Notes: generated by a model from the letters alone, not told the origin. Positions 15,688 to 25,379 are shown, counted from the stretch's first letter. The stretch is 64,000 nucleotides of DNA from Mucilaginibacter aquaedulcis (GCF_030409325.1 NZ_JAUFPR010000001.1:558001-622000); one strand, 5' to 3'. A program made the numbers and translations.

Positions 15688-17616
15688 TTAGACTTCTACA
15701 TTAAGCAGACGGCTCATTTTTTCATGCAGCTGATAAGGCTGAAATGGCTTTGCCAATACATCATTCATACCGGCGGCAAGTGCTTCCTGCTGCTCATGGC
15801 CTAATGATGATGCCGAAAGCGATATGATAGGAGTACTCCTTTTGGGCTCTTCAAAATCAACACGCATGTTACGGGCAGCCTCGTAGCCGTTCATTTCGGG
15901 CATGTGGGTGTCCATTAAAATAAGGTCGTAATTTTTAGCTTTTAGCTTGTCAATAGCTTTGCGGCCGTTATCAACCATATCAACATCTACATTCCAGTCC
16001 TTCAATATTTTTGAAAGCATAAACTGGTTAACCATATTATCCTCGGCCACCAAAACGCTTATGTTATTAAACGGCAGCAGGTCTTTCCTGGCTTTAGCGT
16101 TGTTATTTTCGATCGGTTTGATTGCAATGGTATGCCAGTTTATAAAATTAAACACGCTTCCCTTGCCCAGTTGGCTGGTTACTTCCAGCTCGCCGCCTTT
16201 TAATTCGACCAATTTTTTAACAATGGCCAAACCAAGTCCGGTACCACCGTATTTATTACCGGTATCTTCCTCGGCCTGTTCAAACGATTCAAAGATCTTG
16301 TTGATCCTGTCGGCAGGTACCCCAATGCCCGAATCTTCCACGCTGTATTTCAGCTTAACCTTATCATTATGTTTTTGCAATACCGATACTGTAAGCTTTA
16401 CATATCCCCTTGGCGTAAACTTAATGGCGTTGCTCAGCAGGTTCATCAGGATTTGGTTCAAACGAAGCGAATCAACCATCAGCAATTCGGGCACCTCACT
16501 GTCAATATCCAGTACAAAATCAATATTACTCTCATCGGCCCTGAACTTAAGCAGGTCAAAAACCGATTTAATCAGATCATGTATGTTATTTGGTGTACGT
16601 ACAATGTTAAATTTACCCGCCTCTATTTTTGAAATATCAAGTACATCGTTTATTACTCCCAATAATGAGCGCGATGATGTTTCCAACAGATCGAGCATAC
16701 TTTTTTGCTGCTCGTTAAGGTCGGTTTTGAGCAGCAGGTCTGTTATACCTATAATGCCGTTAACCGGGGTGCGCAGCTCATGGCTCATATTGGCCAAAAA
16801 GGTTTCCTTTACTTTTTTACCGTATTCGGCTTCCTCTTTTGATTTGATCAGTTGCTCCTGATAACTTTTTTGAGGGGAAATATCACTGATATTCAGGAAG
16901 ATGGTTTTATTGTGGTACGATGCACGGCATTCGGCCCAGATCACCCTTTTGTTAAAGGTTACCAACTGAACCTCAAAAACCGCAAAGCTGAGATTCTCTG
17001 TAATAATTTCACCAAGCTTGTTACGAAAGGTTTGTTGATGCCCGTCAAACGACAAGTCGACAATACTTTTGCCTAACAGTTCCTGCGGTTTAAAACCGAT
17101 AATGCTCTCAACCGCCGGGTTAATGTTGCCAATGCGCAGGGTTTGCGCATCAACCGAACAAATAATATCAGCCGAATTTTTCACCACGATGGCAAAGTTT
17201 TCCAACTCTTCGTTCTTCAATTTAACTTCGGCCTGTGCACGGGCCATGTGTACAAATGAATCAACCTTTGCCGATGTAATGTACGGATCAAGCGGTTTAT
17301 ACAGGTAATCGATAGCGCCTGTACCCAAACCCTTAACCGCGTATTTGGTTTCTTTTGAAATAGCGGTTACAAAAATCACCATGATATCCCTGGTGCGTGG
17401 GTTTGATTTAAGCATTTCAACCAGTTCAAACCCATCCATTTCGGGCATCTGAACATCAACAAGTGCAATGGCAATATGTGTATCCCAGGCTATTTTAAGG
17501 GCCTCATTAGGAGATGTAGTTGAATATATTTTAATATCATCACGTTTGAGGAGAGCCTCAAGCGCTATGATATTTTCCTCTCGGTCATCAACAATAAGAA
17601 TATTAACGGGGGTCAT
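15688..17616 (-). CDS. Hybrid histidine kinase REC-PAS-HisKA-HATPase-REC
   Basis: 642 residues, no membrane segment. An N-terminal receiver (residues 4-120: ILIVDDREENI, LVDVQMPEMDGFEL) is followed by a PAS domain (about 135-250, with FKPQELLGKSIVDLS). Next comes HisKA with phospho-accepting His in FLANMSHELRTPVNGI, then HATPase (NLLSNAIKFTPRG, DSGIGVPADRI, YGGTGLGLAIVK). A C-terminal receiver (VLVAEDNMVNQFM, LILMDTHMPEMNGYEA) ends the protein. It lies last in a row with the CHASE3 kinase, CheR and CheB, 26 bases after CheB, so all four probably form one signalling unit. No DNA-binding output domain is present. Confidence 0.92.
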   Translation of the reverse strand: MTPVNILIVDDREENIIALEALLKRDDIKIYSTTSPNEALKIAWDTHIAIALVDVQMPEMDGFELVEMLKSNPRTRDIMVIFVTAISKETKYAVKGLGTGAIDYLYKPLDPYITSAKVDSFVHMARAQAEVKLKNEELENFAIVVKNSADIICSVDAQTLRIGNINPAVESIIGFKPQELLGKSIVDLSFDGHQQTFRNKLGEIITENLSFAVFEVQLVTFNKRVIWAECRASYHNKTIFLNISDISPQKSYQEQLIKSKEEAEYGKKVKETFLANMSHELRTPVNGIIGITDLLLKTDLNEQQKSMLDLLETSSRSLLGVINDVLDISKIEAGKFNIVRTPNNIHDLIKSVFDLLKFRADESNIDFVLDIDSEVPELLMVDSLRLNQILMNLLSNAIKFTPRGYVKLTVSVLQKHNDKVKLKYSVEDSGIGVPADRINKIFESFEQAEEDTGNKYGGTGLGLAIVKKLVELKGGELEVTSQLGKGSVFNFINWHTIAIKPIENNNAKARKDLLPFNNISVLVAEDNMVNQFMLSKILKDWNVDVDMVDNGRKAIDKLKAKNYDLILMDTHMPEMNGYEAARNMRVDFEEPKRSTPIISLSASSLGHEQQEALAAGMNDVLAKPFQPYQLHEKMSRLLNVEV

Positions 17617-17642
17617 TTAATATTAATTATTTATTTAAATCA

Positions 17643-18230
17643 CTATGTGAGCAAAAGCTCAAATATCTGTTCTGTATGTAGTATATAGTCTGCAGCACCC
17701 AAATTAATTGCCGATGAAGGCATTTCGTTCATCTCCGCATCATCGGGGTGTTGGGCAATGGTAGCCGCGCCGTTATTTTTTAGCTTCAGCAAACCTTCGG
17801 CGCCATCCTGGTTTGCTCCTGATAATAAAATAGCCATGCAGCGCTCTTTATAAATTTCGGCAGCGCTTTCAAAGGTAACGTCAATTGATGGCTTTGAGTA
17901 CCAAACCGCTTCAGAAACATCCAGGCTAAAATACCCGTCTGTTTCAATAAGGGTATGATAGTTTGCCGGCGCTATATAAATAGTATTCTTTTTAAGAATA
18001 TCCTTATCCTTTATTTCGCGCAGTAACATACGGCTGTTCTCAGCAAATAGTTTTTCTATTTCGCTAAAAAAATTCTTTTTCCGGTGGATAATAATGATCA
18101 CAATTTTATCAAGATCAGCAGGCAGCAGTTTTACTATCTCAAACATGATTTTAAACGAACCGGCCGAACCACCTAACAATAAAATATCGGTAGTACGCCA
18201 GCGTTCGATCAAGTTTTTATCAGGTCCCAA
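17643..18230 (-). CDS. CheB-type methylesterase domain protein
   Basis: 195 residues, the catalytic domain of CheB without the usual N-terminal receiver. The catalytic triad is visible: Ser22 in GGSAGS, His49 in IIIIHRKK and Asp in SGANQDGAEG; PANYHTLIE is also typical. CheB removes methyl groups from receptor glutamates, but no chemoreceptor or CheA is in the window. The start is TTG at 18230, overlapping the CheR 3' end by 11 bases, the only reasonable start upstream of the nucleophile motif. Such CheR/CheB pairs with hybrid kinases recur in Bacteroidota and may serve a non-chemotactic role. Confidence 0.88.
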   Translation of the reverse strand: MGPDKNLIERWRTTDILLLGGSAGSFKIMFEIVKLLPADLDKIVIIIIHRKKNFFSEIEKLFAENSRMLLREIKDKDILKKNTIYIAPANYHTLIETDGYFSLDVSEAVWYSKPSIDVTFESAAEIYKERCMAILLSGANQDGAEGLLKLKNNGAATIAQHPDDAEMNEMPSSAINLGAADYILHTEQIFELLLT

Positions 18231-19050
18231 TTTTTTGATAAATATTTTCTTTCTGGTTGATCACCTTAAACTTCTTTTTAAAAACGTCTGACCGTATGGT
18301 TTCCTTGCTGCCCAGGCATAAATACCCTAATGGGCATAAGCTTTTATAAAACAGATCCAGTATGCGCTCCTGCAACTGTGTTTCAAAATAGATGAATACA
18401 TTTCGGCAGCTGATGAGCTGAAACTCATTAAACACATCATCTGAAACCAGATTATGCACAGAGAATAAAGTATTCTGCTTTAACTCATTATGTATTGACG
18501 CCGCATCGTACAAAATGGTAAAGTTATCAGATATGGAACCCTTTAACCCTGTGTACTGGTAATTCTCTGCATAACTCTTTATACTGCGCAGGCTGTATAT
18601 CCCCTTGCGCGCCTCTTTTAGTACCTCGGTATTAATATCGGTACCGTATATGAACGATTTTTTACTGAGCCCTGCCTCGCGCAATAATATGGCCATTGAG
18701 TAAACCTCCTCGCCTGTTGAACAACCCGCGCACCAGATTTTGGCATGCTGATAGGTTGAAAGGTAAGGTATTACCTGTTCATTGAGCGCTTTGTAAAACG
18801 ACGGGTCACGAAACATTTCGGTAACGTTCACCGTGATCTCCTCTAAAAAATCCTGAAAAAAGTGCGGATCATTCACCAAAACATGTTTCAGATCATAAAA
18901 CTCCAGCTTTTTAAGCTGCATGATCCTTACTATGCGCCTTTTTAATGAGGCCTTTGTATAACCTGAAAAATCAAACCCATGTACTCTTTTTACCAGATCA
19001 ATGAGTTCAGTTATTTGCAGGGATGTTATAATAACTGCAGTATCACTCAT
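18220..19050 (-). CDS. CheR-type protein-glutamate methyltransferase
   Basis: 276 residues. The N-terminal helical CheR_N domain (residues 8-70, GFDFSGYTKASLKRRIVRIM) is followed by the SAM-binding domain: IWCAGCSTGEEVYSMAILL, YGTDINTEVLKEARKGIYS, and ISCRNVFIYF. The enzyme would methylate glutamates using S-adenosylmethionine. Its ATG follows the stop of the CHASE3 kinase by two bases and its 3' end overlaps cheB, so the genes are translationally coupled. The substrate receptor is unknown. Confidence 0.9.
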   Translation of the reverse strand: MSDTAVIITSLQITELIDLVKRVHGFDFSGYTKASLKRRIVRIMQLKKLEFYDLKHVLVNDPHFFQDFLEEITVNVTEMFRDPSFYKALNEQVIPYLSTYQHAKIWCAGCSTGEEVYSMAILLREAGLSKKSFIYGTDINTEVLKEARKGIYSLRSIKSYAENYQYTGLKGSISDNFTILYDAASIHNELKQNTLFSVHNLVSDDVFNEFQLISCRNVFIYFETQLQERILDLFYKSLCPLGYLCLGSKETIRSDVFKKKFKVINQKENIYQKIGT

Positions 19051-19052
19051 AG

Positions 19053-22000
19053 TTAACTTTCAAGCCACAATTGCATTAACGATATAAGCCTGTCCATATC
19101 AACCGGTTTGGTGATATAGTCATTGGCGCCAGCCTCAATGCACTTTTCACGATCATCTTTCATTGCTTTGGCTGTTAATGCTATTACGGGTAACTTGGCC
19201 CATTTGTTTTGCTTACGGATATATCTTGTTGCTTCGTAACCATCCATCTTAGGCATCATGATATCCATCAGTACAATATCAATGTTACTGATCTCTTCCA
19301 GTTTGGCAATGGCCTCTTCACCGTCGTTGGCAATCTCTACATTAAGGTCATAGCTTTGAAGGGCGCTGCTCAGGGCAAAAATGTTGCGCATATCGTCGTC
19401 AACAATCAGTACTTTTTTGCCTTTGATGGCATCCTTACCTTTGGCAGGTGCCTTTGCCTTGGTAAATGCCGGGGCCTGGTCATTTTGATTCACCGCTGTT
19501 TCGCTGATCTTGTTCAGGAACAGATTTACCTCATCAATTAACCTATCGGCAGATTTGTTGGTTTTTACCACCATGGCATTGGCATACTGCATTAGCCTGT
19601 TAACAGATGTTTTATCAAGCTCCATAGCAGTATTCACAATTACCGGGAGCGATGCAAAACGATCAACCTGTTTGATCTTATCTAACAGATCAAGCCCTGA
19701 AATATCAGGCAGGTTAAGATCAAGTATCACACACTGGTACTCGTTTTCATGCAACATCCTGAAAGCCGATTCGCCGTCAAAGGCCTGATCAACGGTGATA
19801 CCCTGACCCTGCATCATATCTTTCAAAGCCTGGCTTTGGGCCTTATGATCTTCAACCAGTAATATTTGTGTAAAGCGGGTGCCGCTTTGCAGCATAATAT
19901 CACCAAAAAGCTTATCAAGGGTTTCTGTATTGATCGGTTTTTTGAGGAAGCTGATGGCGCCCTCTTTACGCACGCGGTTGGCAGCAGCCTCACCGGCCGA
20001 CATCAGGTGAACCGGGATATGCATAGTTTGCTCATCTGCCTTCAGCTCTTTCAATATTTGCCAGCCATCTTTACCAGGTAGCATAATATCCAGTATCACG
20101 GCATCGGGCATGGTTTCTTTTACAGTTTCAACCGCGCCGGTACCTTCATGCACCATGACTGATTTATAACCATGCTCGCGGGCATAATCCTGCAATATGT
20201 TGGCAAAGTTTTTATCATCCTCCACAATTACCACCAGTGGCTCACGGTTATCTTCGCGGGTAATAGTTTTGGCCGGTTTTAAAAACTCACCGTTTGATTT
20301 AAATGTTTTCGGCTCCGGTAATACCTCCGCCTCAACAACAGGAACATGTTTTGCAGCAAAAGGAATGTTAAGCACAAACTCGCTGCCAACACCCTGTTCG
20401 CTGGTAAGGCTGATGGTACCGCCCAACAGCAGGGCCAGCTCACGGCTTATTGACAGGCCAAGACCCGTACCTCCGTACTTGCGGCTTGTTGAGCCATCGG
20501 CCTGTTGAAACGCTTCAAATATGATGCGCTGCTTTTCGGCAGGTATGCCAATACCCGAATCTTTAATGGCAAAGCTAATGCTATCCGGATTTTCGTCTGG
20601 CCTGGCGGTGATTGAGATTGAACCGTTTTCTGAGGTAAACTTGAACGCGTTGGAGAGCAGGTTTTTAATAACCTGTTCAACCCTTACCTTATCGGTAAAT
20701 ATGGTTTTAGGTAAACTTTTGTCAACGTTGGTGCTGTAATTGATTTTCTTGTTTGTGGCAAATTCGGCAAACAACATTTCCATATCGCCCAAAATTTCGG
20801 CTACCTTGATATCCTCATTTTGCATATCCAACTTGCCCGATTCAATTTTTGAAAGGTCAAGAATATCATTGATCAGGGTAAGCAGGTCATTACCGGCGTT
20901 AAAAATCACGCTGGCATATTTCACCTGATCTTCGGTAAGGTTGTGCGGTTTGTTATCCTTCAGGATACGGGCCAGTACCAGGATACTGTTAAGCGGTGTG
21001 CGCAGCTCATGGCTCATGTTGGCCAAAAACTCCGATTTATATTTACCGGTAGTTTCCAGCTCATCAACCTTAAGGTTGATGGCGGCGCGGGCCTGTTCAA
21101 TAGCCTGGTTCTTTTCTTCGAGCAGGCTGGCTTTTTCTTCCAGTTCGGCGTTAATGGTGCGCAGTTCTTCCTGCTGTACCCGAAGCTCCTCTTCTGATGC
21201 CTGCAACATTTCTGTTTTGTTCATCAGCTCTTCGTTGGTAACGCGCATTTCTTCCTGTTGTGCCTCCAACTCCTCGGCCTGTTGCTGAGTTTCCTCAAAC
21301 AGATCATGCATGATGGTACGGGCCTGCGCGGTGTTGATGGCTATACCAATGTCATTAGCGGCAACACGAATGTATTCGCTGTCATTAACCGCCAGTTCAT
21401 TGGTGTAAGCTATTTCCATTACACCCTTCAGTTTTTTATCAAAAAAGAAAGGAACTATAAAAGTTTCGGTAAGGGTTTCTTTTAATACGGATGATTCAAG
21501 GTCAAACCTTTCATTCAGTTTGCCTTTAACAACTTTTGCTTTTTTGTCTTGCGCCACCTGTCCCAGCCAGCCTTCGGCAAGCTGAACGGTTTTCTTTAAA
21601 AAGTCGGGGTTATGGAAAGCGTACGAAGCGTAAAGCTCCAGGCGATGCTGAGTTTCATTGAATAAATAGAAAGTACCGGCTGATGCTTTAGTGTAAGTAC
21701 AAACCTCGGTCAGTATATTTTCTGAAAGTTCCTTTTCACTTTGCTGGCCCTGCATTTTTTCGTTAAGGAAACCAGTGCCGGTAAGCAGCCAGTTTTTAGC
21801 CTCGTTTTCGGCCAGTACCTTGCCCAGTTCAATATTGGCTACCTTGATTTCTTCCTCAATTTTTTTCTGCGTATCAAAAGTAGTTTGAATGTAGAAGAAC
21901 AATACAAGGATAATCACCAGGAATATCAATGAGCCGCCAACCAGGATAATAATGGTTGTACTTGATGCCGACTCCGAGCTATCCTTACGTACCTGAAGCA

Positions 22001-22502
22001 CGTTATTTTCAGAATCAATGATATGAGTAAGCAAGCCCCTGATCATATCCATGTTTTGCTTACCATCAAAAAACATGCGGTTGGCAAGCATAAATTCAAG
22101 GCCCTTGGCTTCGCGGGTATCAATATTATTTTTAAGGATGATGCGCTGCGCGGCAACGTATGATGTTAACGAATCTATTCGCTTTTGCTGTAACAGGTTA
22201 TCCCTGGTAAGATCACGTAATGATTGCAGATCAACACTGATACGCGGCAGCGCCTCATTGTAGGGGTCAAGAAATACCTTGTTGTTGGTTGCCCCATAAC
22301 CACGCATACCGGTTTCGGCATCAATCAGGTGCTGCAGCAGGCTATTTGATGATTTGATAACATTCTGGGTATGATCAACCCAAACGTTATCCTCTTCAAA
22401 CTGGCGAATACTTTTATACGACAATATACCCACCGTTAAAACAAGTATGATGGATACAACAAAGCCCGCTAAAACCTGCTGGCGGAAGGAGAATTTAAAC
22501 AT
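19053..22502 (-). CDS. Large hybrid kinase CHASE3-GAF-HisKA-HATPase-REC-REC-REC
   Basis: 1149 residues. Two membrane helices (about 12-32 and 183-207) flank a periplasmic CHASE3 sensor (ETGMRGYGATNNKVFLDPYN). Then come a linker, a GAF-like domain (about 240-400), a long Glu/Gln-rich coiled coil (405-490, EELEAQQEEMRVTNEELMNK), HisKA (FLANMSHELRTPLNSI) and HATPase (NLLSNAFKFTSENG, YGGTGLGLSISR). Three receivers follow: VVIVEDDKNFANI/ILDIMLPGKDGW, ILLVEDHKAQSQ/ILDLNLPDISGL, VLIVDDDMRNIF/LMDIMMPKMDGY. All keep the phospho-accepting Asp. The first gene of the CheR/CheB operon, it probably senses an envelope signal. Confidence 0.93.
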   Translation of the reverse strand: MFKFSFRQQVLAGFVVSIILVLTVGILSYKSIRQFEEDNVWVDHTQNVIKSSNSLLQHLIDAETGMRGYGATNNKVFLDPYNEALPRISVDLQSLRDLTRDNLLQQKRIDSLTSYVAAQRIILKNNIDTREAKGLEFMLANRMFFDGKQNMDMIRGLLTHIIDSENNVLQVRKDSSESASSTTIIILVGGSLIFLVIILVLFFYIQTTFDTQKKIEEEIKVANIELGKVLAENEAKNWLLTGTGFLNEKMQGQQSEKELSENILTEVCTYTKASAGTFYLFNETQHRLELYASYAFHNPDFLKKTVQLAEGWLGQVAQDKKAKVVKGKLNERFDLESSVLKETLTETFIVPFFFDKKLKGVMEIAYTNELAVNDSEYIRVAANDIGIAINTAQARTIMHDLFEETQQQAEELEAQQEEMRVTNEELMNKTEMLQASEEELRVQQEELRTINAELEEKASLLEEKNQAIEQARAAINLKVDELETTGKYKSEFLANMSHELRTPLNSILVLARILKDNKPHNLTEDQVKYASVIFNAGNDLLTLINDILDLSKIESGKLDMQNEDIKVAEILGDMEMLFAEFATNKKINYSTNVDKSLPKTIFTDKVRVEQVIKNLLSNAFKFTSENGSISITARPDENPDSISFAIKDSGIGIPAEKQRIIFEAFQQADGSTSRKYGGTGLGLSISRELALLLGGTISLTSEQGVGSEFVLNIPFAAKHVPVVEAEVLPEPKTFKSNGEFLKPAKTITREDNREPLVVIVEDDKNFANILQDYAREHGYKSVMVHEGTGAVETVKETMPDAVILDIMLPGKDGWQILKELKADEQTMHIPVHLMSAGEAAANRVRKEGAISFLKKPINTETLDKLFGDIMLQSGTRFTQILLVEDHKAQSQALKDMMQGQGITVDQAFDGESAFRMLHENEYQCVILDLNLPDISGLDLLDKIKQVDRFASLPVIVNTAMELDKTSVNRLMQYANAMVVKTNKSADRLIDEVNLFLNKISETAVNQNDQAPAFTKAKAPAKGKDAIKGKKVLIVDDDMRNIFALSSALQSYDLNVEIANDGEEAIAKLEEISNIDIVLMDIMMPKMDGYEATRYIRKQNKWAKLPVIALTAKAMKDDREKCIEAGANDYITKPVDMDRLISLMQLWLES

Positions 22503-22591
22503 GCAGACGTATTAATTGTTTTGATACAAATATGTTTAAAAAAAACCTTTTACTATGTAAAAAGCTTAATAAACATTTGAGGAATAATTTC

Positions 22592-23020
22592 TTAGCTACT
22601 AAACTCGGCGTTTTGGATATAATTTTTAGGTTTGCTTTTTAAGGCTCCGCCTACCGAAAACGCTACTCCGGCAAACAGCACATACCATCCCCATTTAAAT
22701 TTAACCTGCCTTGCCAAAAATGATTCAAACTTATGAAAAGGTATAAAGCTAAAAGTAAAGTGAATTTTCAGGAACGCGGCAATAAGCAGCATTACCACCA
22801 GGCCGGCAGACACCCAGGCAGCTGCCTGTATAATTTTAGGCTGATTTAAAAACGACGCCGCGATACCTATAATGGCCACCAACAGCATCACCAAACCGTA
22901 AGGCTGGTTAAGCTGGTAAACATTCCAGTTAAACAAACCGAACGGCCGCAGCAGCGGGCAGTACGTACCGGCAAAAATCAATACAAAGCCTACAAATGAT
23001 AAAATAGAACTTATACGCAT
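22592..23020 (-). CDS. Four-helix membrane protein, unknown function
   Basis: 142 residues from the ATG at 23020, MRISSILSFVGFVLIFAGTY. Membrane segments lie at about 5-20, 42-58, 69-90 and 119-137. Conserved-looking loops are CPLLRPFGLFNWNVYQLN and FIPFHKFESFLARQVKFKWGWY. The charged end (KSKPKNYIQ) is probably cytoplasmic. I do not recognise a family. A 23-codon extension to a TTG runs through an intergenic repeat and is rejected. It lies in a run with gldC and another small membrane gene. Confidence 0.7.
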   Translation of the reverse strand: MRISSILSFVGFVLIFAGTYCPLLRPFGLFNWNVYQLNQPYGLVMLLVAIIGIAASFLNQPKIIQAAAWVSAGLVVMLLIAAFLKIHFTFSFIPFHKFESFLARQVKFKWGWYVLFAGVAFSVGGALKSKPKNYIQNAEFSS

Positions 23021-23025
23021 AAGGT

Positions 23026-23155
23026 GAATGGTGAGTAGTGAGTTTGTGGGTGCTGAGTAGTGAGTAAGCAGTAGTGAGTTATTTATCAAGAATAATAAAA
23101 CTCATCACTCATTACTCCAAACTAAAAACTCAATACTGAAAACTCAGAATCTGAA
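23026..23155. repeat. AGTAGTGAGT/ACTCATTACT imperfect inverted repeat
   Basis: The left half is built of repeated GTGAGTAGTGAGT units; the right half is the rough complement (ACTCATCACTCATTACTCC, AAAACTCAATACTGAAAACTC). It fills the gldC spacer. Confidence 0.5.
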
Positions 23156-23162
23156 ACTAAAA

Positions 23163-23492
23163 TTATTGCTTTATCTCCATTTTATCGGCAAAGTGGGCAC
23201 AGTAGTCGCGCAGGTCTTCTACAATGTTTTTTTCGCCGGTGGCACGTAAAAAGCTGTCGCCCATGGTTTGCAGGGTTTCATAAAAAAAGCGTTTCATTTC
23301 GTCAACCGGCATATCTTTTGTCCAAAGATCAATACGCAGGGTATTTTTATAGCTCTGATCCCAAAGGGCCAGCATGAATGATTTTACAGGCAACGCCTCT
23401 TTGTTGTTTGAATCGGTTGATTCCCACATAATGGTTTCCGGAACATTGTTATCGTCAAGGCTAACGGTTAGTTTTATTTCAGCAGTTTTCAT
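23163..23492 (-). CDS. gldC: Gliding motility protein GldC
   Basis: 109 residues. MKTAEIKLTVSLDDNNVPETIMWESTDSN, ALPVKSFMLALWDQSYKNTLRIDLWTKDMPVDEMKRFFYETL and the C-terminal YCAHFADKM match GldC of Bacteroidota throughout. It is a cytoplasmic protein without a signal peptide. GldC assists gliding in Flavobacterium but is not part of the core T9SS and occurs in non-gliding species; its biochemical role is unknown. It is not next to gldB here. Confidence 0.9.
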   Translation of the reverse strand: MKTAEIKLTVSLDDNNVPETIMWESTDSNNKEALPVKSFMLALWDQSYKNTLRIDLWTKDMPVDEMKRFFYETLQTMGDSFLRATGEKNIVEDLRDYCAHFADKMEIKQ

Positions 23493-23619
23493 TATAAATT
23501 CTCTTTTATATCAGTAATTATTTCAACCCGCAAGTATCCCATTTTTAGTCGGACCGGTTTATAATGGTTTTGTAATTTTTAAAATCATAATAAACCGTGG
23601 GCCAAAGCTTAGGTAATAT

Positions 23620-23886
23620 TTATTTAACGATCAAAAATATGATGACAACCAGGGCTATAAAGCAAAGCTCAACAAGCCATAGTTTTTTAAGCTCGGCAAA
23701 AAAGTTGCGGAATATCAGATCGAGGAAAAACACCACAAACGCAAACAGCAAAAATATCCAGCCAATGGTACCGCTCCAGTTTTCGAGCGGGCGGCCTATA
23801 GTGTGTGCGCCGTATATCCAAATGTATGCCGCTACTAAAATGAAAAAGGTTGTAGCAAAGTTTAAAGGTGTAATGCGGAGTTTCAT
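23620..23886 (-). CDS. Small membrane protein, unknown
   Basis: 88 residues with three predicted membrane helices (FATTFFILVAAYIWIYGA, TIGWIFLLFAFVVFFLDLIF, LWLVELCFIALVVIIFLIV). It has no catalytic motif. Such small proteins are common in Sphingobacteriaceae, but I cannot name a family. It is followed at 128 bases by gldC on the same strand. Confidence 0.65.
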   Translation of the reverse strand: MKLRITPLNFATTFFILVAAYIWIYGAHTIGRPLENWSGTIGWIFLLFAFVVFFLDLIFRNFFAELKKLWLVELCFIALVVIIFLIVK

Positions 23887-24002
23887 CCGGGATAATTATT
23901 GATTTATTGATTTATTGAATTATTGAGTTATTGATTTTATCAGATGGATTTCTTTTGGCAGTATCATCTGCACATCCGAAATCCGCACATCCGCATATCC
24001 AT

Positions 24003-25367
24003 TTATCGCTTTTTTCTTGATGATGACGACCTACCCTTTGAGCCGGCTTTTGAACCGGGCTTGCCGGCTTTGCCATACCTGGCTTTTTCTTTGGCGGCAT
24101 CAAATTTTTTACGCTGGTTCAAAGTCTTTTTTTCGTGAAAGGCACCTTTAAAATCCGGATCTTCCTTTCGCTTTTGCATGTCTATTTCTTTATTCTGCTC
24201 CTGGCGCTCATCGTACCCGGTTTCTTCAATAAACACATCATCGGGTATAGCAGATACCGGAATAGTTTGCTTGATCAGCTTTTCTATCTTTTTAAGATAA
24301 TACTCTTCAGCAGGGCCGCAGAAGGTAATAGCTTCGCCCGATTGCAGGGCTCTGCCTGTACGGCCTATCCGGTGCACATAATCTTCAATAACCACGGGCA
24401 CATCAAAATTGATCACATGGCTCACATCGCTCACATCAATACCGCGCGATGCCACATCCGTAGCCACCAGTATTTTCACCTCATCGTTTTTAAACGAATT
24501 GATGGAGTTGATGCGGGTGTTTTGCCCTTTATTGGCATGCAGCACACGTACCTCATTTTCGCCAAACTTACGCAGCAAAAACTTATACACATCTTCGGCC
24601 GCTATACGGGTTTTGCAGAATATAATTAGCTTGGTAATATCGCCTTCCTGATCAAGCAGTTTTTTGAGCAGGTTTATCTTAGTCTTGTTATTGGGCACAT
24701 GGTACAAATGCTGATTCACCGTTTGTGCCGGGGTAGCCTGCGGGGTTACCTCGATAACCGTTGGGTACTCCAGAAAATTGTTCGACAATTCGTGAATCTT
24801 ATCACTCATGGTAGCCGAAAACAACAGGTTTTGCCTTTTAACAGGAACAACTTCCAGTATACGGTTTATCTGGGGCATAAAGCCCATATCCATCATTTTA
24901 TCGGCCTCATCAAGCACCAGCACCTGCAGGGTTTTGGTAACTATATGGCCAGCCAGGTAAATATCCATAAAGCGACCCGGAGTGGCCACAATAATATCAA
25001 CTCCCTTGTTAATTTGCTCTATCTGCGTTTTAGGGCCTAAACCGCCGTAAAGCACCACCACACGCAAATCTGTATTGGCGGCAAAGGTTTTTACGTTTTC
25101 CTCGATCTGCATGGCCAGTTCGCGTGTTGGCGAAATAATGAGCGCCCGCGGACTCTCGCCCTGGGCATACTTCAGCCTCATGATGATGGGCAACACATAG
25201 GCAGCCGTTTTACCGGTACCTGTTTGCGCTATACCCATAACATCCTGCCCGTTTAAAATTGGGGGGATGGCCTTTTGCTGTATAGGAGTGGCTTCGGTAT
25301 AACCGGCATCGGCTATAGCGTTCAGTATTTGCCGGTTAAAATTAAATTCTTCAAAAGTTACAGCCAT
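24003..25367 (-). CDS. DEAD-box RNA helicase, RhlE type
   Basis: 454 residues. Q motif FEEFNFNRQILNAIADAGYTEATPIQQKAIP; motif I AQTGTGKTA; Ia PTRELAMQ; II VLDEADKM; III SATM; VI HRIGRTGRA. The tail (380-454) is rich in Lys, Arg, Gly and Ser and would bind RNA. RhlE-like helicases remodel rRNA and mRNA, for instance in the cold. The last codons overlap an intergenic repeat (CACATCCGAAATCCGCACAT, about 23970-23990, just beyond the stop). A -7 box lies four bases from the ATG. Confidence 0.95.
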   Translation of the reverse strand: MAVTFEEFNFNRQILNAIADAGYTEATPIQQKAIPPILNGQDVMGIAQTGTGKTAAYVLPIIMRLKYAQGESPRALIISPTRELAMQIEENVKTFAANTDLRVVVLYGGLGPKTQIEQINKGVDIIVATPGRFMDIYLAGHIVTKTLQVLVLDEADKMMDMGFMPQINRILEVVPVKRQNLLFSATMSDKIHELSNNFLEYPTVIEVTPQATPAQTVNQHLYHVPNNKTKINLLKKLLDQEGDITKLIIFCKTRIAAEDVYKFLLRKFGENEVRVLHANKGQNTRINSINSFKNDEVKILVATDVASRGIDVSDVSHVINFDVPVVIEDYVHRIGRTGRALQSGEAITFCGPAEEYYLKKIEKLIKQTIPVSAIPDDVFIEETGYDERQEQNKEIDMQKRKEDPDFKGAFHEKKTLNQRKKFDAAKEKARYGKAGKPGSKAGSKGRSSSSRKKR

Positions 25368-25371
25368 GGCG

Positions 25372-25379
25372 CAAAGATA
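25372..25379 (-). promoter_or_regulatory. Putative -7 box for DEAD-box helicase
   Basis: TATCTTTG on the minus strand, an exact TAnnTTTG match, four bases upstream of the start codon; a leaderless transcript is likely if used. Confidence 0.5.

Noticed and set aside
15947..16861. A 304-codon open frame opposite the hybrid kinase gene
   Set aside because: It mirrors the kinase codons, is Ser/Leu-rich as expected for the complement of such genes, and has no motif; the kinase is complete and unambiguous.
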